A stretch of DNA of 6,395 nt from JBBKWG01 sp037968835 (GCA_037968835.1 JBBKWG010000052.1:1-6395), one strand, 5' to 3'; counted from the stretch's first letter, positions 1-5,878 are shown. The notes: a model not told the origin generated them from the letters alone. Translations and numbers: made by a program.

Positions 1-140
1 GTATCGGGATGGTCGCGGTGGTGCCGGAAGCCAAGCTCGCGGACGCGAAAAACGCGTTTGACGGCGACAATCATCAGACCTTCGTCATCGGGCGCATCGT
101 GAAAGGCGCGGGCATGCGCTATTCCGGCCAGCTTTTGTGA
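1..140 (+). CDS. purM: Phosphoribosylformylglycinamidine cyclo-ligase (AIR synthetase), C-terminal end only
   Basis: Partial gene entering from the left edge; the first complete codon is at position 3 and the stop is TGA at 138-140. The 45 visible residues begin IGMV, matching the end of the conserved NCGIGM-type segment of PurM, and continue to a VIGRIVKG stretch typical of the PurM C-terminus. PurM is cytoplasmic and uses ATP to close formylglycinamidine ribonucleotide to aminoimidazole ribonucleotide in de novo purine synthesis. The stop overlaps the purN start by four bases (GTGA), the usual purM-purN arrangement in Proteobacteria, and this neighbour supports the call. The catalytic and ATP-binding parts lie outside the window, so they cannot be checked. 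Confidence 0.9.
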   Translation, partial: IGMVAVVPEAKLADAKNAFDGDNHQTFVIGRIVKGAGMRYSGQLL

Positions 141-769
141 CCAGACGCGTCGCTATTCTGATCTCCGGCGGCGGTTCGAACATGGTGACGCTGGCGCGCG
201 ACATGACCGGCGATCACCCGGCGCGCCCGGTTCTGGTCGTCTCGAACAACCCCGATGCTGCTGGCCTTGGGCGAGCGCACGCACATGGAATCCCGACCGC
301 AGTCGTCGACCACCGCCGATACAAAGGCGACCGTGCGGGCTTCGAGACGGCGCTTGGCGAGGTGCTGACGACGGCGCAACCCGACATCGTCTGTCTGGCC
401 GGGTTCATGCGTATCCTCACGCCCGCTTTCGTGTCGCTCTGGCAGGGCCGGATGCTCAATATCCATCCCTCGCTTCTGCCGAAGTATCGCGGGCTTGATA
501 CCCATGGGCGCGCGCTCGATGCCGGCGACCGCGAAGCCGGTTGCACCGTGCATGAAGTGACCGGCGATCTCGATGACGGCCCCATTCTCGGTCAGGCGCG
601 GGTGCCGGTTCTTCGACGCGATACGCCCGAAAGCCTGGCCAGACGCGTTCTCGCGTTGGAGCATATGCTTTATCCCGCGGTCCTTCGCAGGTTCGCCGCG
701 GGCGACCGGACCCCGGTTTACTTGCCCATGCCAGGCGATGCGCCTATCAACGCTGAACCCACTGCTTGA
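137..769 (+). CDS. purN: Phosphoribosylglycinamide formyltransferase (GAR transformylase 1)
   Basis: Transfers a formyl group from 10-formyl-tetrahydrofolate to glycinamide ribonucleotide, the third step of de novo purine synthesis, in the cytoplasm. The 210-residue product matches the usual family size (E. coli PurN is 212). The phosphate-binding loop GGGSNM is at residues 11-16. The active-site stretch NIHPSLLP (108-115) carries N108 and H110, and the D146 in GDLDDGP (143-149) corresponds to the catalytic Asp of E. coli PurN. All three catalytic residues are therefore present. The GTG start at 137 overlaps the purM stop as GTGA and gives an N-terminus that leads straight into the first beta strand (RRVAILISGGG). 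No clear Shine-Dalgarno sequence precedes it, so translational coupling to purM is likely. rnd follows 16 bases downstream on the same strand. Confidence 0.96.
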   Translation: MTRRVAILISGGGSNMVTLARDMTGDHPARPVLVVSNNPDAAGLGRAHAHGIPTAVVDHRRYKGDRAGFETALGEVLTTAQPDIVCLAGFMRILTPAFVSLWQGRMLNIHPSLLPKYRGLDTHGRALDAGDREAGCTVHEVTGDLDDGPILGQARVPVLRRDTPESLARRVLALEHMLYPAVLRRFAAGDRTPVYLPMPGDAPINAEPTA

Positions 770-785
770 AAGATCCCGAATTCGA

Positions 786-1943
786 ATGATCACGATTACA
801 ACGACCGAAGGTCTCGCGGCGTTTTGCGAGCACGCCGCCAAAGCCCCCTATGTGACGGTTGACACGGAATTTCTGAGAGAGCGGACGTATTATTCCAAGC
901 TCTGCCTCGTCCAGCTTGCGGTTCCGGGCGATGCCGAGGAGGACGCCGTCCTTGTCGATCCGCTGGCCAGGGACATCACGCTCGACCCGCTCTACGCGCT
1001 TTTCCGCAACACCGATGTCGTCAAGGTCTTCCACGCGTCCCGCCAGGATCTGGAAATCTTCTTCATCGAAGGCGGCGTCATTCCCGAACCGCTGTTTGAC
1101 ACCCAGGTTGCGGCGATGGTGGCAGGCTTTGGCGAGCAGGTGGGCTACGAAACGCTGGTGCGCAAGATCGCCAAGGCCCCGCTCGACAAATCGTCGCGCT
1201 TCACCGACTGGTCGCGCCGTCCGTTGACCGACGCGCAAAAGGTCTACGCACTGGCCGACGTAACGCACCTGCGCGTGATCTATGAACATCTCGCCAAGGA
1301 GCTGGAAAAATCCGGCCGGCGCGATTGGGTCGAGGAAGAACTGGCCATCCTGACCGACCCGGCGACCTATGTCGTCGTGCCCGATGAAGCCTGGAAACGG
1401 ATCAAGACGCGGACCAACTCAGGCAAGTTCCTGTCCGTGGTGCGCGAGCTTGCGAAATTCCGCGAGAACTATGCCCAAAGCCGCAACGTGCCGCGCAGCC
1501 GGGTGATGAAGGACGACGCGCTGCTCGAACTCGCATCGACCAAGCCCGCGTCATCCGAGGATCTGAACCGGTCGCGCCTCTTGTTGCGCGAGGCCCGCAA
1601 GGGCGACATCGCGGATGGCATCCTGACTGCGGTCAAGTCCGGGATTGAAACGCCGCAGGAAGAACAGCCCAAACCCGACCGCTCACGCGAAACGCTACAG
1701 GTCAATCCGGCACTGGCCGATCTTTTGCGGGTTCTGCTCAAGGCCAAGGCAGAACAGCTTGGGGTGGCGCAGAAACTGATCGCCACCGCGTCCGATCTCG
1801 ACGAGATCGCGGCGGGTCTCAGGGACAACGCGGCCCTCAGGGGTTGGCGCAAAAAGGCATTCGGCGACGATGCGCTGCGTCTCTGCGAAGGCAAGCTGGG
1901 CCTGAAGGCGAACGGCGCCAACGTCGAGGTTTTCGAGATCTAG
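786..1943 (+). CDS. rnd: Ribonuclease D
   Basis: A 385-residue 3'-to-5' exoribonuclease of the DEDDy class, which trims 3' ends of tRNA precursors and other stable RNAs; E. coli RNase D has 375 residues. Exo I is VDTEF with D26 and E28, Exo II is FHASRQDLEIF with D88, and Exo III has Y154 and D158 in VYALADV. These match the E. coli metal-binding set D28, E30, D85, Y151 and D155. An HRDC domain follows at about residues 210-290 (FLSVVRELAKFRE, then SRVMKDDALLELA), and a second helical, HRDC-like region occupies the C-terminus. The open frame extends upstream to 573, but that part lies inside purN in another frame. ATG 786 is the start that leaves 5-6 residues before the first strand and clears purN. 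The ribosome site is weak (GAAAG near 768-772). Its stop shares a CTAG with the convergent gene. Confidence 0.95.
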   Translation: MITITTTEGLAAFCEHAAKAPYVTVDTEFLRERTYYSKLCLVQLAVPGDAEEDAVLVDPLARDITLDPLYALFRNTDVVKVFHASRQDLEIFFIEGGVIPEPLFDTQVAAMVAGFGEQVGYETLVRKIAKAPLDKSSRFTDWSRRPLTDAQKVYALADVTHLRVIYEHLAKELEKSGRRDWVEEELAILTDPATYVVVPDEAWKRIKTRTNSGKFLSVVRELAKFRENYAQSRNVPRSRVMKDDALLELASTKPASSEDLNRSRLLLREARKGDIADGILTAVKSGIETPQEEQPKPDRSRETLQVNPALADLLRVLLKAKAEQLGVAQKLIATASDLDEIAAGLRDNAALRGWRKKAFGDDALRLCEGKLGLKANGANVEVFEI

Positions 1944-2935
1944 CGCGGCAGCACGCCCAGCACGCGGAAGATCAGCGGCGCAACGGCGATAACCAGTGAA
2001 ATGCGCGCGATATGGAGCGTCGCGACATAGGCGATGTCGGCGTTCATGGCGAGCGCCAGCAGGCTCATCTCGGGGAGGCCGCCGGGCGAGAAGGCGAGGA
2101 AAGTCTGTTCCAAACCTATCCCGGTAAACTGGGTCACAACGATTGCCGAGATCAGCGCGACGGTGATCATCGCCGCGCAGGATCCGACCGCCAGCGCCAT
2201 GTCGCGTAAAACCGCGCGCGGTGCCGCACCCAGAAACCGGCTTCCGACAACCGTTCCGATGACAAGCTGCGCTGCATTGACCGCAAGCGTCGGTGGTGGC
2301 GCGCCGGTCAATCCAGTCAGATGCGCGGCGGCCGACAACAGCATCGGCCCCAGCACCTGCGCCGCCGGAAGGCGGATCATCGGTCCGACCAGCGCACCCA
2401 GAACCGCACAACCCGCCAGAATCGCAAGATCGCGCAGCGGCACATCATCGAATCCGACATAGGGACGCGCGGGACCGGTCGAGGAGATATCCAGAAACAG
2501 CGCGTAAAAGAAGACGACGAAGCTGACCACGATCAGGATGCGGCTGGCGTGCGCCATGGCGATCCGGCGCTCATCGCCACCCGCTTCGGCACCGAGGATC
2601 AGCATCTCGTTCAGGCCGCCGGGCGCCGAGGCATAGAACGCCGTTACGGGATCGTAGCCTCCGATCTTGCGGTAAAACAGGAACGCGCCGCCGAATGCGG
2701 CTGCGACGAAAAAGGGCAGGACCACCAGCGTCAGGCCCCATTCGCCGACGTGCTCGAAGGTTTCGGGGCGAAAGCCGGACCCGAGCATAACCCCCAGAAT
2801 AGGCACCATGATCTTGCGCAAACCGACCGGCGGCACGATTGGAGCGCGCAGAATCGCGGCCAGTGTCACCGCGATCATCGAGCCCAGCATCCACGGCAGC
2901 GGCATCCCGACCGCAACCGCGATCAGCGCACCCAA
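1940..2935 (-). CDS. AbrB-family integral membrane protein (putative transporter, PF05145 type)
   Basis: Polytopic inner-membrane protein of the AbrB family, often mislabelled 'ammonia monooxygenase' or 'AbrB transcriptional regulator'; the substrate is unknown. The sequence shows the family's internal duplication. Counting from a possible CTG start at 2995, LPWMLGSM in the first half pairs with LPAAQVLGPM in the second, and SAPGGLNEM (123-131) pairs with FSPGGLPEM (302-310); each is followed by an Ala/Ile-rich helix ending near an Arg (ASRILIVV, IARISLVI). About ten membrane segments are expected. The boundary given starts at TTG 2935, the first conventional start codon, giving 331 residues, but this cuts into the first membrane helix and has no Shine-Dalgarno sequence. 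The frame is open upstream, with no ATG or GTG in the expected region, and CTG 2995 would give 351 residues (E. coli AbrB about 348). It lies just downstream of the lipoprotein gene and is probably coupled to it. Confidence 0.88.
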   Translation of the reverse strand: MGALIAVAVGMPLPWMLGSMIAVTLAAILRAPIVPPVGLRKIMVPILGVMLGSGFRPETFEHVGEWGLTLVVLPFFVAAAFGGAFLFYRKIGGYDPVTAFYASAPGGLNEMLILGAEAGGDERRIAMAHASRILIVVSFVVFFYALFLDISSTGPARPYVGFDDVPLRDLAILAGCAVLGALVGPMIRLPAAQVLGPMLLSAAAHLTGLTGAPPPTLAVNAAQLVIGTVVGSRFLGAAPRAVLRDMALAVGSCAAMITVALISAIVVTQFTGIGLEQTFLAFSPGGLPEMSLLALAMNADIAYVATLHIARISLVIAVAPLIFRVLGVLPR

Positions 2936-2991
2936 CAGACCGAGGACCAGACCGATGCCCTGACCGCGCGCGCTCGTCAGTGAAAGCCGGT

Positions 2992-3459
2992 TCAGCGTCG
3001 CGCCGCCCTCGAATTCGTCGCGCCGGTGACGCGGATCGTGCGAACCGGGGCCAGCGCGATGTCCGAGATGAAGACGGCGACACTCAATTCGCGCGACTGC
3101 ACGGTTGAAACGCGGGTCGGGCTGGCGGGCGGCAGCGAGCGCAGGCTGAACGACAGCACGCCATCAATCGGTTCGCCGTCATCCTCGCTGACCAGCCCCG
3201 CATTGTACCAGCCCTGGGTCGGGGGCAGGCCGGTTGCGCGGATGATCGCGCCGCCGGGTGTGCGCTCGATCACCAGGCCCGTGACCTCGGATACCAGCGG
3301 GCGGCGGTCCTCGACCTCGGCAATCTGGAACGGTTCGAGGGTCTCGACTTCGGCCCCGCCACCGAACCAGTTGAACGGGTTCAGACGGCTTGCGCCGAAC
3401 CCGCAGCCCGCGACACTGACGGCAAGCGCCGCGAATAGGATCAATTGCCGTGCCGTCAT
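2992..3459 (-). CDS. Predicted lipoprotein of unknown function
   Basis: A 155-residue protein that I do not recognise beyond its being a lipoprotein. It has a short basic start (MTARQ), a hydrophobic stretch at residues 6-17 and a lipobox V16-A17-G18-C19, so signal peptidase II cleavage before C19 is expected, leaving a mature periplasmic protein of about 137 residues attached to a membrane. After the lipobox comes an Asn/Phe/Trp/Gly-rich linker (NPFNWFGGG), then a beta-strand-like region with alternating hydrophobic residues (GLVIERTPGGAIIRATG, SVAVFISDIALAPVRTIRV). There are no membrane spans after the signal. The start is ATG 3459-3457, preceded by a G-rich run (minus strand GGGGG, 3466-3470, six bases away) that is a modest ribosome site. 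It is read towards, and probably coupled with, the AbrB-family gene; its TGA is followed in the overlapping frame by that gene. Confidence 0.82.
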   Translation of the reverse strand: MTARQLILFAALAVSVAGCGFGASRLNPFNWFGGGAEVETLEPFQIAEVEDRRPLVSEVTGLVIERTPGGAIIRATGLPPTQGWYNAGLVSEDDGEPIDGVLSFSLRSLPPASPTRVSTVQSRELSVAVFISDIALAPVRTIRVTGATNSRAARR

Positions 3460-3494
3460 CTGCTGCCCCCGTAGCCGCGTTCGCGCCGTTTCGC

Positions 3495-3525
3495 TTCACG
3501 CCTAGCGGAAATCGCGCGGCGTGAA
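3495..3525. repeat. Inverted repeat in the divergent lipoprotein/sufE intergenic region
   Basis: Perfect 8-base arms, TTCACGCC at 3495-3502 and GGCGTGAA at 3518-3525, are separated by 15 bases. Within the spacer, GCG (3505-3507) and CGC (3513-3515) can also pair around GAAAT, so the element can form an interrupted hairpin. It sits 35 bases upstream of the lipoprotein start and 62 bases upstream of sufE. The arm centres are 23 bp apart, about two helical turns, which suits an operator for a dimeric regulator. No T-tract adjoins it, and since it lies between divergent genes it is unlikely to be a terminator. No convincing promoter hexamers were found in 3460-3587. The repeat is seen directly; the operator role is inference. 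Confidence 0.5.
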
Positions 3526-3576
3526 AAGCTCCCGGTCTGGACGTTTGTTGCGCGCCATCATACCTCAGTGGCAACC

Positions 3577-3582
3577 GGAGGA
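3577..3582 (+). promoter_or_regulatory. Strong ribosome binding site of sufE
   Basis: GGAGGA lies five bases before the ATG at 3588. It is a near-perfect Shine-Dalgarno sequence and by far the strongest in the window, so it fixes the sufE start and suggests efficient translation from an independent message. Confidence 0.85.
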
Positions 3583-3587
3583 CGTCC

Positions 3588-4016
3588 ATGGCCCAAGCGA
3601 CATTCGAAGAACTGGCCGAGACATTCGAGTTTCTCGACGATTGGGAGGACCGCTATCGCCATGTCATCGACATGGGCAAGGCGATGCCCGCGCTCGAGGA
3701 CGCCTTTCGCGTTCCCGCCACCAAGGTCGCCGGATGCGCCAGTCAGGTCTGGTTGCTGCCCGAGATTTCGGGGCAGGGGCCCGAGGCGACGTTCCGGTTT
3801 CGCGGCGACAGCGACGCGATGATCGTGCGCGGACTGATCGCGATTCTGGTGACGCTTTACGACGGGCTTGCCGTCAGCAATGTACTGGCCGTCGATGCCC
3901 GCGCCGAACTGATGCGGCTTGGCCTGCACGATCACCTCTCGGCGCAACGCTCCAACGGATTGAACGCGATGGTTCAGCGCATTCGCAGTCTGGCCACGGC
4001 CGCAAGCGACGCCTGA
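3588..4016 (+). CDS. sufE: SufE-family sulfur acceptor protein
   Basis: A 142-residue cytoplasmic protein. SufE proteins accept persulfide sulfur from a SufS-type cysteine desulfurase and pass it on for Fe-S cluster assembly. The acceptor cysteine is C50 in VAGCASQVW (47-55), equivalent to C51 of E. coli SufE (138 residues). The N-terminal helix region with LDDWEDRYRHVIDMG (16-30) and the C-terminal LSAQRSNGLNAMVQRIR are both characteristic of the family. The start is ATG 3588 behind GGAGGA. No other suf genes are in the window, so its desulfurase partner must be elsewhere; stand-alone sufE genes are common in alphaproteobacteria. The last 43 bases of the gene are also read on the opposite strand by the 3' end of a small membrane-protein gene. 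The relative CsdE is an alternative label within the same family. Confidence 0.94.
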   Translation: MAQATFEELAETFEFLDDWEDRYRHVIDMGKAMPALEDAFRVPATKVAGCASQVWLLPEISGQGPEATFRFRGDSDAMIVRGLIAILVTLYDGLAVSNVLAVDARAELMRLGLHDHLSAQRSNGLNAMVQRIRSLATAASDA

Positions 4017-4315
4017 CGCACCACGAAGTGGCCGTGCGCTGAGGTCGGAAGTTTCCGAACGATCCAGAGGACCGCGACCAAAACGATGAACAGCGACGCC
4101 AGCGAATAGGCCGCCGGTTCGCTGGCGGATGGCAGGTTCGCGTTCCAGACCGCACCGCCGTCGACATTCACGATCTCCGAGAACGCATCGGGGAGCGCAA
4201 TCGCCACCGGGTCGCCGCCCCAGGCCTTTCCCTCGGGGCCGTCTAGAACCGTGGTCGCGTGGGCTGGACCAAAGCCCGTCAGAACCGCGCCGAACCCGCA
4301 TAACCAATACCGCAT
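3974..4315 (-). CDS. Small secreted single-span membrane protein, function unknown
   Basis: A 113-residue protein that I do not recognise. It has a signal peptide with likely cleavage after A20 (GFGPAHA-TT), a short predicted periplasmic region (21-66), one hydrophobic helix (about 70-86, SLASLFIVLVAVLWIV) and a basic, probably cytoplasmic tail (from R87). An S65-E66-P67 motif stands just before the helix and R87-K88 just after it, recalling PEP-CTERM sorting tails, but about 25 residues follow the basic pair, which is too long for a typical tail. ATG 4315 is chosen because minus-strand GGAGTG (4322-4327) lies six bases upstream; a GTG at 4324 falls inside that site. The 3' end overlaps sufE antisense by 43 bases. 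It lies downstream of the DUF1638 gene on the same strand, 97 bases away. With no family match to rely on, its reality as a gene is supported but not proven. Confidence 0.6.
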   Translation of the reverse strand: MRYWLCGFGAVLTGFGPAHATTVLDGPEGKAWGGDPVAIALPDAFSEIVNVDGGAVWNANLPSASEPAAYSLASLFIVLVAVLWIVRKLPTSAHGHFVVRQASLAAVARLRMR

Positions 4316-4354
4316 GACGCCCACTCCATCGACGATGCAGCTTCATGCGAATTT

Positions 4355-4383
4355 AATTTAGGAATCGCTAACAGCGCGTTGAA
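4355..4383 (-). promoter_or_regulatory. Possible weak promoter for the small membrane protein gene
   Basis: The 97-base gap between the DUF1638 gene and the small membrane-protein gene holds the most AT-rich patch in the area. Read on the minus strand, TTCAAC (4378-4383) and TAAATT (4355-4360) are 17 bases apart and resemble -35 and -10 hexamers, though with only three and four matches to consensus. A short CGCT-AAC-AGCG hairpin (4366-4376) lies between them and could instead mark the end of the upstream transcript. Weak evidence. Confidence 0.2.
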
Positions 4384-4412
4384 TCCGAGCGTAAATTTTG
4401 ATCGCCAGGATT

Positions 4413-5069
4413 TCAGAGCCTGACGATCTCGGCTGCAAGATCGCCATATCCGGTTGCGCGGCGCTCGAACGCCAGCCCAAGCCGGCTCGCGCATTCCTCG
4501 GCCCGCGCGGTCAGCGTCGGGTCGTCGGTCTGTGCCTGATAGATGAGTTTTTCATAATGGCCGAAATAAGCGTCGCGCAACTCGGGATGGCGGTCGAGTC
4601 CGAGCGGCTTCCAGACGAACGCATCGAACTGGCGCACCAGAAAGTCGGTCAGATAGAACGCGGTGAACTCGTCGCCCGATCGCTCGACGAACCCCACGGT
4701 GCCCTCGAAGAACGCATAGCAATGTGGACCGGGCATCATTTCGACGCCCATCCGCTCGGCCGCCGCCTGCAACAGCCCACCCGTGCCGCAATCCGCATAG
4801 GCGATGAAAATATCGCTGTAATCCCGGTTTGTGCGAGCATCCGCAACGGCGGCTTCGACGGCAGGGACGATCTTTTCGGGGTGGTTGTGCAGGATGGCGG
4901 GCAGGCATTGAAGATCAATGTGCGCAAGGTTGTTGGCGCGCACAACCGCCAGAATTTCATGCGCCAGTGCGCCGCAGCCGATGATCAGAACCCGGCCCGC
5001 GCCCTCGGGCGCCAGCCCTTCGCGGGTCAGCGTGCTGTCGTCTGGCAGATCGGGGTCAGGCTCGGACAT
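4413..5069 (-). CDS. DUF1638 domain protein associated with corrinoid methyl transfer
   Basis: A 218-residue soluble protein recognised as DUF1638 by its conserved blocks: IGCGALAHEI (30-39), CLPAILHNHPEKI (55-67), YADCGTGGLL (91-100) and GPHCYAFFEG (114-123). No biochemical function is established for the family, but its genes recur beside corrinoid proteins and their methyltransferases. Here it lies directly downstream of a corrinoid protein gene on the same strand. C32, C55, H61, H63, C94, H116 and C117 all fall in the conserved blocks and could bind a metal or act on the cobalamin cofactor; that is inference. ATG 5069 is preferred because minus-strand GGAG (5076-5079) is six bases upstream; a GTG at 5084 would add five residues. 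An acidic, Pro-rich N-terminal tail of about 25 residues precedes the fold. There is no signal peptide or membrane segment. Confidence 0.88.
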   Translation of the reverse strand: MSEPDPDLPDDSTLTREGLAPEGAGRVLIIGCGALAHEILAVVRANNLAHIDLQCLPAILHNHPEKIVPAVEAAVADARTNRDYSDIFIAYADCGTGGLLQAAAERMGVEMMPGPHCYAFFEGTVGFVERSGDEFTAFYLTDFLVRQFDAFVWKPLGLDRHPELRDAYFGHYEKLIYQAQTDDPTLTARAEECASRLGLAFERRATGYGDLAAEIVRL

Positions 5070-5119
5070 TTCATTCTCCGGCACACCGATAGTTCTCCCA
5101 CCGGCGGACGTCAGAATTC

Positions 5120-5157
5120 CAGCATCCCCGGCGAATGTCGAGAGAGCGCCGGTGCTG
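5120..5157 (-). other. Intercistronic GC-rich hairpin after the corrinoid protein gene
   Basis: CAGCA (5120-5124) and CCGGCG (5128-5133) pair with CGCCGG (5147-5152) and TGCTG (5153-5157), giving 11 base pairs with a 3-base bulge and a 13-base loop. The hairpin begins five bases after the corrinoid gene's TGA (5165-5163) and lies in the 93-base gap before DUF1638. No T-tract follows in the direction of transcription, so it is not a standard intrinsic terminator. It more likely protects the upstream message from 3' decay or partly attenuates read-through. The pairing is seen directly; the role is inferred. Confidence 0.5.
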
Positions 5158-5162
5158 TCCGT

Positions 5163-5870
5163 TCAGCTTGCCGCCATCTGGTTGTGCTTGCGCGACATGA
5201 ATTCCTTGGCCGTCTCGACAGCAACAGCCGCATCGCGGCAATAGGCGTCGGCACCGATGGCCTTGCCGAATTCCTCGTTCAGAGGCGCACCGCCGACGAG
5301 AACGATATAATCGTCGCGCACGCCCTGTGCGATCATCGTGTCTATCACGACCTTCATATAGGGCATCGTCGTGGTCAAAAGCGCCGACATGCCAAGAATG
5401 TCTGCATCCTCGGACGTCAGCGCCTCCATATAGGCGTCGACCGCGTTGTTGATCCCCAGATCGACGACTTCGAATCCGGCACCTTCCATCATCATCGAGA
5501 CAAGGTTCTTGCCGATGTCGTGGATGTCGCCCTTCACGGTTCCGATCACCATCTTGCCCATGCGCGGCGCGCCGGTTGCGATCAGAAGCGGTTTCAGGAT
5601 CGCCATTCCGGCCTTCATCGCGTTTGCGGCCAGAAGCACTTCGGGCACGAACAGGATACCGTCGCGGAAATCGCGGCCAACGATGGTCATGCCGGCAACC
5701 AGCGCCTCGGTCAGGACCCGGTAAGGGCCCCAGCCGCGCTCCAGCAGGATATTGACGCCCTCTTCGATCTCTTCCTTCAGACCGTCGTAGAGATCGTCGT
5801 GCATCTGAAGTGTAAGTTCGTCATCGCTCAGATCGCTCAGAACGATCTCGTCGCCGCCATCATCCGCCAT
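5163..5870 (-). CDS. Cobalamin-binding corrinoid protein (methyl carrier, MtbC/MetH-like)
   Basis: A 235-residue cytoplasmic corrinoid protein with the architecture of the MetH B12 module: a helical cap domain at about residues 20-100 (LYDGLKEEIEEGVN, then FVPEVLLAANAMKAGM) and a Rossmann-like B12-binding domain at about 105-225. The lower-axial-ligand motif D115-x-H117-x-x-G120 is intact in GDIHDIGKNLV, with H117 expected to ligate cobalt. SALLTTTM (162-169) and VGGAP (192-196) complete the nucleotide-tail pocket. It carries a methyl group between a donor methyltransferase and an acceptor. Families sharing this fold include MtbC/MttC/MtaC-type methanogenesis proteins and free-standing B12 modules of split methionine synthases, as reported in some roseobacters; sequence alone does not separate these. 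There is no catalytic methyltransferase domain, so partners must be elsewhere. ATG 5870 has AGGAG eight bases upstream. An acidic N-terminal tail (DDGGDE) precedes the cap domain. Confidence 0.93.
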   Translation of the reverse strand: MADDGGDEIVLSDLSDDELTLQMHDDLYDGLKEEIEEGVNILLERGWGPYRVLTEALVAGMTIVGRDFRDGILFVPEVLLAANAMKAGMAILKPLLIATGAPRMGKMVIGTVKGDIHDIGKNLVSMMMEGAGFEVVDLGINNAVDAYMEALTSEDADILGMSALLTTTMPYMKVVIDTMIAQGVRDDYIVLVGGAPLNEEFGKAIGADAYCRDAAVAVETAKEFMSRKHNQMAAS

Positions 5871-5878
5871 TCATACCG

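Noticed and set aside
573..785. N-terminal extension of ribonuclease D to the ATG at 573
   Set aside because: The extra 71 residues lie inside purN in another frame and do not resemble RNase D; ATG 786 gives the family's normal length and N-terminus.
119..841. A 240-codon minus-strand open frame opposite purN
   Set aside because: Purely antisense to purN, which has intact catalytic motifs; the translation looks like a compositional shadow.
2321..2983. A 220-codon plus-strand open frame across the AbrB-family gene
   Set aside because: Its translation is highly charged and low in complexity (Arg/Gln/His/Asp-rich), as expected from reading opposite hydrophobic membrane helices; the minus strand shows the family's internal duplication instead.
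3558..4346. A 262-codon minus-strand open frame across sufE and the small membrane-protein gene
   Set aside because: It is antisense to sufE, which has a strong ribosome site and the catalytic Cys motif, and it is out of frame with the signal-peptide protein; no motifs were seen.
5099..5154. A longer-range 8-bp inverted repeat CACCGGCG (5099-5106) / CGCCGGTG (5147-5154)
   Set aside because: It reuses the same right arm as the closer hairpin at 5120-5157, which has more base pairs and a shorter loop and so should form preferentially; at most it is an alternative fold.
5120..5157. Intrinsic terminator between the corrinoid and DUF1638 genes
   Set aside because: The stem is strong but no T-tract follows on the transcribed side, so it is reported as an intercistronic hairpin.
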